A DNA stretch of 12,679 nt from contig DATLYF010000031.1 in assembly GCA_035575095.1 (NCBI GenBank), positions 1 to 12,679 on the forward strand, given 5' to 3'. This document shows, in pieces, positions 6,781-12,679 of the stretch. The notes under the pieces are model-generated. The model saw only the letters and a program-made list of their open reading frames with translations. It searched no databases and was not told the origin of the DNA. The position numbers and the translations under genes were made by a program. Every line of letters begins with the position of its first letter. Position 1 is the stretch's first letter. This DNA comes from DATLYF01 sp035575095 (GTDB taxonomy: Bacteria; Pseudomonadota; Gammaproteobacteria; Competibacterales; Competibacteraceae).

Positions 6781-8092
6781 TCTCGACCACCAGCGCTTCA
6801 TCGACGGCTTCCGGCTCGCCGGCCCGTACATCAACACCCACCGCGGCAAGACCGCAGTCATCGCCTTTGGCGGCGAGGCCCTGGACGACGAACGCTTCCC
6901 CAGCCTGATCCACGACATCGCTCTGCTGCACAGCCTGGGCCTCCGGGTGGTGCTGGTGCACGGTGCCCGACCGCAGATCCAGGCGCGCCTAGACGAGGCC
7001 GGGGTGGAGCAGCGTTACGCCGGCGGCCTGCGTATTACCGACGAGGCCAGTCTGCCCCTGGTCAAGGAGGCGATCGGCCGGGCGCGCATCCGCATCGAGG
7101 CGCTGCTCTCCATGGGCCTGCCCAACTCCCCCATGCATGGGGCACGCATTCGTGTCGTCTCGGGCAACGTGGTCATCGCCCGCCCGCTGGGGATACGCGA
7201 TGGCGTCGACTACTGCTTTACCGGCGAGGTACGGCGCATCGATCATCAGGCCATCCGCGCCTGGCTGGACGGTGGCGCCATCGTGCTGCTGTCTTCGCTC
7301 GGCTACTCCCCCACCGGTGAGGCGTTCAACCTGAGCGCCGACGAAGTGGCCATCGCCACCGCTTCGAGCCTGCGCGCCGACAAGCTACTGCTGTTGAGCG
7401 AAAGCGGCGGACCGCTGCGCCACGCTGGCGGCACCCTGCGCGAGCTCAGCCCGGCCGATGCCGAGCGCCTGCTGGCCGGCAACCCCATGCCGACGGTCGA
7501 GACCGAGCGCCTGCTGCGCCAGGCTCTGGCCGCCTGCCGCGCCGGGGTGCGTCGCATCCACCTGCTGGACTGGCGCCTGGACGGGGCGCTGCTGCTGGAG
7601 CTGTTCACCCGTGACGGCGTCGGCACTCTGCTCACCGCCGATATCTACGAGGGCCTGCGTCCGGCTACCATCGACGACGTCGGCGGCATTCTCGAGCTGA
7701 TCCGCCCGCTGGAAGAGGAAGGCATCCTAGTGCGGCGCTCGCGCGAGCTGCTGGAGACTGAGATCGAGCGCTTCATCGTGCTGGAGCGCGACGGCACCAT
7801 CATCGGCTGCGCCGCCCTCTATCCCTTTCCCGAGGAACAGGTGGGGGAGCTGGCCTGTGTCGCCGTGCACCCGGACTATCGCAACAGCGGCCGGGCCGAT
7901 GTCCTGCTGCGCCACGCCGAGAATGAGGCGCGCAAGCGCAGGCTCAAGCGCCTGTTCGTGCTCACGACGCGCACCGCGCACTGGTTTCTGGAGCGCGGCT
8001 TCCAGCCCGGCCAGCTCGGCGACCTGCCGGTGAAGAAGCAAGCCATGTATAATTTTCAGCGCCGTTCCAAGGTTTTCATCAAACCGCTGTGA
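6770..8092 (+). CDS. argA: N-acetylglutamate synthase (amino-acid N-acetyltransferase)
   Basis: ArgA transfers acetyl from acetyl-CoA to glutamate, the first and usually arginine-inhibited step of arginine synthesis. The 440 residues match the classical two-domain form. Residues about 1-285 are an amino-acid-kinase-like arginine-sensing domain with YINTHRGKTAVIAFGGEA near 20-37, LVHGARPQI near 62-70, VVSGNVVIARPLG and FNLSADE. Residues about 295-440 are the GNAT catalytic domain with IRPLEEEGILVRRSRE, CAALYPFPEE, and the acetyl-CoA loop ACVAVHPDYRNSGRADVLL near 362-380. The ATG lies 11 nt inside the end of argE with no obvious ribosome site, so translation is probably coupled to argE. Having both ArgA and ArgE argues for the linear pathway rather than the ArgJ acetyl-recycling one. 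Confidence 0.98.
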   Translation: MASSLDHQRFIDGFRLAGPYINTHRGKTAVIAFGGEALDDERFPSLIHDIALLHSLGLRVVLVHGARPQIQARLDEAGVEQRYAGGLRITDEASLPLVKEAIGRARIRIEALLSMGLPNSPMHGARIRVVSGNVVIARPLGIRDGVDYCFTGEVRRIDHQAIRAWLDGGAIVLLSSLGYSPTGEAFNLSADEVAIATASSLRADKLLLLSESGGPLRHAGGTLRELSPADAERLLAGNPMPTVETERLLRQALAACRAGVRRIHLLDWRLDGALLLELFTRDGVGTLLTADIYEGLRPATIDDVGGILELIRPLEEEGILVRRSRELLETEIERFIVLERDGTIIGCAALYPFPEEQVGELACVAVHPDYRNSGRADVLLRHAENEARKRRLKRLFVLTTRTAHWFLERGFQPGQLGDLPVKKQAMYNFQRRSKVFIKPL

Positions 8093-8095
8093 TTT

Positions 8096-8119
8096 TGTGA
8101 ACTATTTCATTCCGTCACA
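8096..8119. promoter_or_regulatory. CRP-like site / inverted repeat upstream of cpdA
   Basis: In an AT-rich patch just after argA, TGTGA (8096-8100), six bases, then TCATT (8107-8111) resembles a CRP site (TGTGA-N6-TCACA) with one perfect and one 3-of-5 half. A perfect TCACA stands farther on at 8115-8119. A T6 run follows at 8121-8126, so TGTGA/TCACA could instead be a weak argA terminator stem. The CRP-like centre is about 60 bp before the start expected from the TTTAAT at 8151-8156. Confidence 0.35.
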
Positions 8120-8129
8120 CTTTTTTACA

Positions 8130-8156
8130 GCAGCAGGACACCGGCTGCCCTTTAAT
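8130..8156 (+). terminator. Weak hairpin after argA, overlapping a -10-like TTTAAT
   Basis: GCAGC (8130-8134) pairs with GCTGC (8144-8148). Between them GG and CC pair across an A-G mismatch and an ACA loop. CCTTTAAT follows, which is a poor T-tract. This may weakly end the argE-argA transcript. Alternatively TTTAAT (8151-8156) is the -10 of cpdA; no convincing -35 is at normal spacing. Confidence 0.25.
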
Positions 8157-8207
8157 AGCTGATAAGGCCTCGGCAAGGGCATCGGTCATCGCAGGGAGCT
8201 TGCTATC

Positions 8208-8972
8208 GTGTCCACCCTCGACAGCGCGCCGTTGTACATCGTCCAAATCACGGACACTCATATCCAATCGATACCCGGCGCCCTGCTTTCCGGTGCCGAC
8301 GTGGACGCCAACCTGGACAGAGTGCTGCGCCACATCCGCCTGTTCCACCCCGATGCCGATTTGGTACTCGCCACCGGCGATCTAGTGCAGGACGAGGGTG
8401 CTCCGGCCTATGAGCGGGTGCGCAACCTGCTGAGCACCCTGGGCAAGCCAGTCTATTGTCTGCCCGGCAATCACGATATGGCTGCGATCCTGGACAACGT
8501 GCTGTCCAGCGGCGCAGTACGGCGCGAGCGTCACCTCAAGCTGCGCGGCTGGCAGATCCTGCTGCTGGATTCCTCCCGTCCCGGCTCGCCCGACGGCCAT
8601 CTGGCCCAGAGCGAGCTGGTATTCCTCGACCGCACCCTGAGCACCCATGCCGAGCCTGCACTGGTCTGCCTCCATCACCAGCCGGTCCCGGTGGGCAGTG
8701 CCTGGCTCGATACCATGGTGGTGGACAATGCTGGCGCCTTCTTCCGCATCCTCGATCGCCATCCCCAGGTGCGGGCGGTCCTGTTCGGCCACGTCCATCA
8801 GGCGTTCAACGGCGAGCGTAATGGCGTTAAGATTCTCGGCACCCCGGCCACCTGTGTGCAGTTCAAGCCCGGCTCGGCCAGTTTCGCCGTGGACAGCCGC
8901 CCTCCCGGCTATCGCGTGCTGACCCTGTACCCGGACAGCCAGCTGCACAGCGAGGTGGAGTGGGTGCGCTGA
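8208..8972 (+). CDS. cpdA: 3',5'-cyclic AMP phosphodiesterase
   Basis: CpdA hydrolyses cAMP to AMP and so lowers CRP/Vfr signalling. It is a calcineurin-like metallophosphoesterase of 254 residues (E. coli about 275). The five metal-binding blocks are intact: QITDTHI with D16 and H18, ATGDLVQDE with D58, LPGNHD with N88-D90, LHHQPVP with H156/H157, and FGHVHQ with H195/H197. The CpdA-specific SAWLD near 164-168 and GTPATCVQFKPGS near 211-223 match E. coli closely and favour CpdA over other phosphoesterases of this fold. Its C-terminus stops earlier than E. coli's. The start is GTG 8208 with AGGGAG 9 nt upstream. It stands alone 115 bp after argA, with a CRP-like sequence in that gap, which would suit feedback control by its own substrate. 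Confidence 0.95.
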   Translation: MSTLDSAPLYIVQITDTHIQSIPGALLSGADVDANLDRVLRHIRLFHPDADLVLATGDLVQDEGAPAYERVRNLLSTLGKPVYCLPGNHDMAAILDNVLSSGAVRRERHLKLRGWQILLLDSSRPGSPDGHLAQSELVFLDRTLSTHAEPALVCLHHQPVPVGSAWLDTMVVDNAGAFFRILDRHPQVRAVLFGHVHQAFNGERNGVKILGTPATCVQFKPGSASFAVDSRPPGYRVLTLYPDSQLHSEVEWVR

Positions 8973-9018
8973 GCCCTAAAAATAATCGGCGGCGTCCCGC
9001 GGTATAGCGGATGATGCC

Positions 9019-9027
9019 TGCTATAAT
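9019..9027 (+). promoter_or_regulatory. Extended -10 promoter (TGCTATAAT) of the aldolase-like gene
   Basis: TG-C-TATAAT is a perfect extended -10 and needs little or no -35; none is seen. Its last base is only 9 nt before the ATG at 9037, so the transcript would begin about 2-4 nt before the start codon. No ribosome-binding site is present. TATAGC (9003-9008) and GCTATA (9020-9025) form an inverted repeat overlapping the element. Confidence 0.65.
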
Positions 9028-9036
9028 GCCGCGCCC

Positions 9037-9594
9037 ATGAATATCAAAGACGACCTGGTACGCCATTTCCGCTGGCTGCGGCGGTACGGCCACAACGATT
9101 CCCACAGCGGCAACGCCTCCGTGCGCGCCGGCGATGTCGTGTGGATCACTCCCGCCGACTGCTGCGCCGACGCCCTGTCCAGCGGCGACCTGGTGGAGTG
9201 CAGGCTGGACGGCAGCGTGGGGCGGGCCGCCTCGCCGGAGGCGCCAATCCATCTCGCTATCTACCGGGCCAATCCGCTCATCCGCGCCGTGCTGCAGAGC
9301 CATGGTCCCTATTCCATCGCCATGACCCTGGACAATGAGGAGTTCGCGCCCAGCGCCAGTCACGACCGGCTGCAGTTCGACCGGGTGCCAGTGCTCACCA
9401 TCCCGTATGATGGCTATGCCGAGCAAGCCCCCGAGTTGCTGGCGCGGGTATTGGCCGAGTACCCCATCGCCGTGGTGCGCGGTCACGGCATCTATGCTTG
9501 CGCCGAGAGCCTGGACCTGGCCTACCGCTGGACCTGTGCCCTGGAACTCTCCGCCAAGACCGCTTTCATCGCCCGCCAGGCGGGCAAGCTGTAG
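9037..9594 (+). CDS. Class II aldolase/adducin-family protein with an altered zinc site
   Basis: The fold matches the L-fuculose-phosphate aldolase family: 185 residues against about 215 for FucA. Conserved parts in order are SGNASVR at 24-30 (phosphate binding), ITPADC at 37-42, the catalytic-acid position E68 in SPEAPIHLAIYRA, the metal-site segment AVLQSHGPY at 84-92, and VVRGHGIYA at 146-154 with H150. In FucA the zinc ligands are H92, H94 and H155. Here H94 and H155 correspond to H89 and H150, but the first ligand is Q87. The substrate is unknown: it could be a sugar-phosphate aldolase with modified metal binding, an epimerase/dehydratase-type relative, or a non-catalytic member. The start agrees with the family N-terminus. 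It lies between cpdA and a convergent rubredoxin gene, which gives no pathway clue. Confidence 0.85.
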   Translation: MNIKDDLVRHFRWLRRYGHNDSHSGNASVRAGDVVWITPADCCADALSSGDLVECRLDGSVGRAASPEAPIHLAIYRANPLIRAVLQSHGPYSIAMTLDNEEFAPSASHDRLQFDRVPVLTIPYDGYAEQAPELLARVLAEYPIAVVRGHGIYACAESLDLAYRWTCALELSAKTAFIARQAGKL

Positions 9595-9607
9595 GGCTGC
9601 CGGCAGC
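9571..9607. terminator. Two adjacent GC palindromes at a convergent gene junction
   Basis: GCCCGCC-A-GGCGGGC (9571-9585) lies in the last codons of the aldolase-like gene, and the 12-bp palindrome GCTGCCGGCAGC (9596-9607) lies between its stop and the rubredoxin stop. Both are symmetric and so fold in transcripts from either side. Neither has a T-tract, so a bidirectional terminator or RNA-end stabiliser is only a possibility. Confidence 0.3.
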
Positions 9608-9614
9608 GCCGACC

Positions 9615-9794
9615 TCAGACCTCCACTTCCATCATCTCGAAATCCTCCTTGCTAGCCCCGCACTCGGGGCAGGTCCAGGTGAGCGGCACGTCCTCCCAGC
9701 GCGTGCCGGGCGGGATGCCCTCGTCCGGGGCACCCTTCTCCTCGTCGTAGATCCAGCCGCAGATCACACACATGTAGCGCTTGTAGGGAGTCAT
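9615..9794 (-). CDS. rubA: Rubredoxin
   Basis: This is a 59-residue rubredoxin, a small cytoplasmic one-electron carrier with a single iron held by four cysteines. The reading is ATG at 9794 to TGA at 9615-9617. Ligands are C9 and C12 in YMCVICGWIYDEEKG and C42 and C45 in WTCPECGASK. The 29-residue gap between pairs is standard. The conserved core GTRWEDVP (residues 30-37) and the C-terminal KEDFEMMEVEV complete the family pattern. Rubredoxins serve alkane hydroxylases and oxygen- or peroxide-reducing enzymes, but no partner or reductase is in the window. It is convergent with the aldolase-like gene and divergent from thiD, 157 bp away. No clear ribosome site is visible; an AT-rich patch at 9826-9840 may hold its promoter. 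The gene symbol follows common usage. Confidence 0.95.
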   Translation of the reverse strand: MTPYKRYMCVICGWIYDEEKGAPDEGIPPGTRWEDVPLTWTCPECGASKEDFEMMEVEV

Positions 9795-9883
9795 CGTCGT
9801 CAGCGGTCGCTTCTGCCGGGTTCTCGATAAATTTAGAAACGTACGGAGCGCTTATTCTCCACACACCGGGCGGGGAGCGAAAG

Positions 9884-9917
9884 CCGTGCCGCGGGCGGCG
9901 TGCTACAATCGGCACGG
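9884..9917 (+). promoter_or_regulatory. thiD promoter flanked by an 8-bp inverted repeat
   Basis: TGCTACAAT (9901-9909) is an extended -10 one base from consensus; transcription would start near 9916, giving a leader of about 36 nt. The perfect arms CCGTGCCG (9884-9891) and CGGCACGG (9910-9917) enclose it, 18 bp apart. The right arm covers the expected start site. The short leader has no TPP-riboswitch features. Confidence 0.45.
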
Positions 9918-9951
9918 TCATCCTTGTCCCGACCCAGCCAGGAATCGCAGC

Positions 9952-10770
9952 ATGAGCCGCCAACCCGCCGTGCCGGTGGTGATGTCCCTGTCCGGCAACG
10001 ATCCCAGCGGAGGTGCCGGTCTGCAGGCCGACATCGAGACCATCGCCAGCATGGGCTGCCACGCCGCTCCCGTGGTCACCGTGCTCACCGTGCAGGACAC
10101 GCAGAACGTCAAGGAGATCGTACCCCTGCCCGCCAGCCTGGTGACGGCTCAGGCCCGCGCCGTGTTGGAGGACATGCCGGTGGCCGCGATCAAGATCGGC
10201 GTGCTGGGCAGCGTGGAGATCGCCGAGGCAGTGCATACCCTGCTCATCGACTATCCGCAGATCCCGGTGGTGCTGGACCCGGTATTGGCGGCCGGCGGCG
10301 GTACACCCCTGGCCGGCGACGGGCTGATCGACGCCCTGTGTACCCTGCTGTTGCCCCAGACCACCCTCATCACCCCCAATAGCGTCGAGGCCCGCCGCCT
10401 GGCACCGGAAGCCGATACCCTGGACGCCTGCGCCATGGCCCTGCTGGCTCATGACTGCGAGTACGTGCTCATCACCGGCGGCCACGAGAATACCCCCCAG
10501 GTGATCAATCGCCTCTACGGCAACCACCGCTGCCTGGAGAGCTATAGCTGGGAGCGTCTGCCCCACAGCTACCACGGCTCCGGCTGCACCCTGGCTTCGG
10601 CCATCGCCGGCCTGCTGGCCCAGGGTCAGGAGCTGCCGGCGGCGGTCCATCAGGCCCAAGAATACACCTGGGAGACGCTGCGCGCCGGCTACCGTATCGG
10701 CATGGGGCAACATGTGCCCAATCGCCTGTTCTGGGCCGACGAAGAATCCGAAGAAGAGCCGCTGGAGTAA
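9952..10770 (+). CDS. thiD: Hydroxymethylpyrimidine (phosphate) kinase
   Basis: ThiD phosphorylates HMP and HMP-phosphate to HMP-diphosphate, the pyrimidine half of thiamine. It is a ribokinase-like protein of 272 residues, the usual length. Seen in order: the substrate loop SGNDPSGGAGLQADI at 14-28, TVQDTQNV near 46-53, KIGVLGS at 81-87, LDPVLAAGGG at 108-117, the TPN.EAR motif at 141-147, VLITGGHE near 172-179, and the anion-hole/catalytic HGSGCTLASAIA at 208-219 with C212. Variants within the family include KIGV for KIGM and HGSGC for HGTGC. ATG 9952 has AGGA 8 nt upstream; an open frame reaching further back has no support. It is first in a thiD-thiE-hemL run; its end carries the thiE ribosome site, and the C-terminus is acidic. 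Confidence 0.96.
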   Translation: MSRQPAVPVVMSLSGNDPSGGAGLQADIETIASMGCHAAPVVTVLTVQDTQNVKEIVPLPASLVTAQARAVLEDMPVAAIKIGVLGSVEIAEAVHTLLIDYPQIPVVLDPVLAAGGGTPLAGDGLIDALCTLLLPQTTLITPNSVEARRLAPEADTLDACAMALLAHDCEYVLITGGHENTPQVINRLYGNHRCLESYSWERLPHSYHGSGCTLASAIAGLLAQGQELPAAVHQAQEYTWETLRAGYRIGMGQHVPNRLFWADEESEEEPLE

Positions 10771-10774
10771 ACCC

Positions 10775-11398
10775 ATGCCCCTGCCGAACGGCCTCTATGT
10801 GCTCACCGATGCCACCCTGATTCCGGCGGAGCGTTTCGTCGCCACCGTCGAACAGGCCATCCGCGGCGGCGCCCGGGTGGTGCAATATCGGGACAAGAGC
10901 ACCGACCCGCTGCGCCGCCGTGCCCAGGCCGGGGCGCTGGTAGCGCTGTGCCGGGAATTGGGCGTGCCGCTGATCGTCAACGACGACGTGGAACTGGCCC
11001 GCGAGGTGGGCGCCGACGGCGTGCACCTGGGGCGCGATGACGAGCGCATCCGCGCCGCCCGGGCGCGCCTGGGAGCGGGTCACATCATCGGCGCCTCCTG
11101 CTACGACGAGCTGGCGCGGGCGCGCCGGGCACAGGCCGCCGGCGCCGACTATCTGGCCTTCGGCAGCTTCTTTCCCTCGCCCACCAAGCCCGCTGCGGTG
11201 CGCGCCGGCGCGACGCTGCTGCGCCAGGCGCGGTGCGAGTTCACTCTACCTTTGGTGGCCATCGGCGGCATCACCCCCGACAACGGTGCCGAGCTGATCG
11301 CCGCCGGTGCCGACAATCTGGCGGTGATCAGCGGCGTGTTCGGCCAGCCCGATGTGGCCGCCGCCGCCCACCGCTACGCCGTTCTGTTCGGCGGCTGA
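10775..11398 (+). CDS. thiE: Thiamine-phosphate synthase
   Basis: ThiE joins HMP-diphosphate and thiazole phosphate to form thiamine monophosphate. It is a TIM-barrel protein of 207 residues, the normal length. Conserved strand-end motifs appear in order: GLYVLTD at 6-12, VVQYRDKS at 35-42 (pyrophosphate contacts), LIVNDDVELA at 66-75 with the aspartates that bind magnesium, GVHLGRDD at 82-89, IIGASCYD at 104-111, YLAFGSFFPSPTKP at 126-139, PLVAIGGIT near 159-167, and VISGVF near 184-189. It starts 4 nt after thiD; GGAG inside the last thiD codons is 7 nt before the ATG, so the two are co-translated. It provides the direct next step to ThiD. Confidence 0.97.
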   Translation: MPLPNGLYVLTDATLIPAERFVATVEQAIRGGARVVQYRDKSTDPLRRRAQAGALVALCRELGVPLIVNDDVELAREVGADGVHLGRDDERIRAARARLGAGHIIGASCYDELARARRAQAAGADYLAFGSFFPSPTKPAAVRAGATLLRQARCEFTLPLVAIGGITPDNGAELIAAGADNLAVISGVFGQPDVAAAAHRYAVLFGG

Positions 11399-11437
11399 TC
11401 CTCAACTGCAACCATCCAACCGCAAGGACCCTGCGCT

Positions 11438-12679
11438 ATGAGCCGATCCCAAGAGCTGTTCGCCGAAGCCCAGCGCTACATCCCCGGTGGCGTCAACTCG
11501 CCGGTGCGCGCTTTCAAGAGCGTCGGCGGCACCCCGATCTACTTCAAGCGCGGCGAGGGCGCCTGGCTGGTGGACGAGGACGGACGCCGCTACGTGGACT
11601 ATGTGGGCTCCTGGGGACCGATGATCGCCGGCCACGCCCATCCCCGAGTGCTGGCGGCAGTGGCCGAGGTGATGCGTGACGGCCTGAGCTTCGGTGCCCC
11701 CACCGCCATCGAGACCGAGCTGGCGCGCAAGGTGATCGAGCTGATGCCGTCCATGGAGCTGATACGCTTCTGCAACTCCGGCACCGAGGCCACCATGAGC
11801 GCCATCCGCCTGGCGCGGGGCTACACCGGGCGCGACAAGATCGTCAAATTCGAGGGCTGCTACCACGGCCACTCGGATTCGCTGCTGGTCAAGGCCGGCT
11901 CCGGGGCGCTCACCCTGGGCGTGCCCTCCTCCCCCGGCGTGCCCGCCGACCTCACCCGGCACACTCTGACCCTCGGCTTCAACGACAGCGAGGGGGTGCG
12001 CACGGCTTTCCAGCAATATGGCGAGAGCATCGCCTGCGTCATCGTCGAGCCGGTGGCCGGCAACATGAACTGCATCCCGCCGGCGCCCGGCTTCCTGGAG
12101 ACGCTGCGCGAGGTCTGCGACCAGTATGGCGCACTGCTGATCCTGGACGAGGTGATGACCGGCTTCCGCGTCGCCAAAGGTGGCGCCCAGGCGCTCTACG
12201 GCATCCGCCCCGACCTCACCACTCTGGGCAAGATCATCGGCGGCGGCATGCCGGTGGGCGCCTTCGGCGGCCAGCGCGCGATCATGGAGCAGCTCGCCCC
12301 CTTAGGGCCGGTGTACCAGGCCGGCACCCTGTCCGGCAATCCGGTGGCCATGGCCGCCGGTCTGGCCACCCTGGCGCTGCTCGACGAGCCGGGCTTCCAT
12401 GAGCGCCTAGCCGCCACCACCGACGAGCTGGTGCGCGGCCTGACAGCGGCGGCCGCGGCGGCAGGGATACCCTTCACCACCAACCACGTCTGCGGCATGT
12501 TCGGACTGTTCTTCAGCGACCGGCCGGTGCGCAGCTACGCCGACGCCACCGGCTGCGACATTGAGCGCTTCAAGCGCTTCTTCCACGGCATGCTGGCCGA
12601 GGGGGTATACCTGGCGCCCTCGGCCTTCGAGGCGGGCTTCGTCTCCAGCGCCCACGGCGCGGCCGAGATCGCGGCGACG
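11438..12679 (+). CDS. hemL: Glutamate-1-semialdehyde 2,1-aminomutase (C-terminus beyond window)
   Basis: HemL isomerises glutamate-1-semialdehyde to 5-aminolevulinate, the last step of the C5 route to haem and other tetrapyrroles. It is a PLP enzyme of the class III aminotransferase fold. In the window 414 codons run open to the final base; the family length is about 426, so roughly a dozen residues are missing. Landmarks: RYIPGGVNSPVRAFKSVGG near 13-31, GSWGPMIAGHAHP near 65-77, FCNSGTEATMSAIRLAR near 118-134, GCYHGHSDSLL near 146-156, LDEVMTGFRVAKGGAQ near 235-250, the PLP lysine K265 in LGKIIGGGMPVGAFGG, and GTLSGNPVAMAAG. Start ATG 11438 has AAGGA 9 nt upstream. It follows thiE by 39 nt with no terminator seen, so it is likely co-transcribed. 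Confidence 0.98.
   Translation, partial: MSRSQELFAEAQRYIPGGVNSPVRAFKSVGGTPIYFKRGEGAWLVDEDGRRYVDYVGSWGPMIAGHAHPRVLAAVAEVMRDGLSFGAPTAIETELARKVIELMPSMELIRFCNSGTEATMSAIRLARGYTGRDKIVKFEGCYHGHSDSLLVKAGSGALTLGVPSSPGVPADLTRHTLTLGFNDSEGVRTAFQQYGESIACVIVEPVAGNMNCIPPAPGFLETLREVCDQYGALLILDEVMTGFRVAKGGAQALYGIRPDLTTLGKIIGGGMPVGAFGGQRAIMEQLAPLGPVYQAGTLSGNPVAMAAGLATLALLDEPGFHERLAATTDELVRGLTAAAAAAGIPFTTNHVCGMFGLFFSDRPVRSYADATGCDIERFKRFFHGMLAEGVYLAPSAFEAGFVSSAHGAAEIAAT

Noticed and set aside
5449..6918. 489-codon minus-strand frame opposite argE
   Set aside because: argE has all its catalytic residues on the plus strand; the reverse frame shows only compositional bias.
9918..9951. TPP riboswitch before thiD
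   Set aside because: The leader is too short and has none of the conserved TPP-aptamer segments such as CTGAGA or the ACC-TGAT-C region.
9652..10776. 374-codon minus-strand frame opposite thiD and overlapping the rubredoxin gene
   Set aside because: thiD is clear on the plus strand, and the real minus-strand gene here is rubredoxin in another frame.
1..12679. Mobile element, phage, CRISPR, toxin-antitoxin or defence system
   Set aside because: Every region is covered by recognisable metabolic genes with short gaps. There are no transposase, integrase, repeat-array or att-like features and no sudden composition shift apart from the small AT-rich patch before cpdA.

Overview
The window is a compact, GC-rich stretch of bacterial chromosome that carries cofactor and amino-acid biosynthesis genes. 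The proteins resemble gammaproteobacterial families: E. coli-type ArgA and ArgE with a linear arginine pathway, BioC/BioA biotin synthesis, a CpdA cAMP phosphodiesterase, and HemL of the C5 haem route. Long stop-free shadow frames lie opposite most genes, as expected at high GC. I infer a high-GC gammaproteobacterium but cannot name the genus from sequence alone. I see no mobile element, CRISPR array, tRNA or rRNA.

Layout. Bases 1-305 (+) hold the end of a probable TetR-family regulator, convergent with a five-gene biotin operon on the minus strand, transcribed bioF-bioC-bioD-bioA-bioB (5424 down to 346). bioF/bioC and bioC/bioD overlap by 4 nt (ATGA and GTGA), and bioD-bioA-bioB follow closely. 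A 156-bp divergent region (5425-5580) with several inverted repeats separates it from the plus-strand argE-argA pair, which overlaps by 11 nt. Next come cpdA (8208), a small class II aldolase/adducin-like gene (9037), a convergent 59-residue rubredoxin gene (9615-9794, minus), and a divergent thiD-thiE-hemL run (9952 to the window end, hemL truncated).

How the genes work together. BioC starts the pimeloyl moiety on a methyl-ester-masked malonyl carrier. BioF, BioA, BioD and BioB then make KAPA, DAPA, dethiobiotin and biotin. The esterase that unmasks pimeloyl-ACP (BioH or an analogue) is absent from the cluster. ArgA makes N-acetylglutamate and ArgE removes the acetyl group from N-acetylornithine, the two ends of the acetylated half of arginine synthesis. 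ThiD and ThiE supply and join the two halves of thiamine phosphate. HemL makes 5-aminolevulinate.

The window is mostly ordinary housekeeping sequence. The points worth a second look are the aldolase-like protein lacking one zinc-ligand histidine and apparently translated from a near-leaderless mRNA, inverted repeats over the argE and thiD promoters, a CRP-like site upstream of cpdA, and the bioH-less FCDAB operon.
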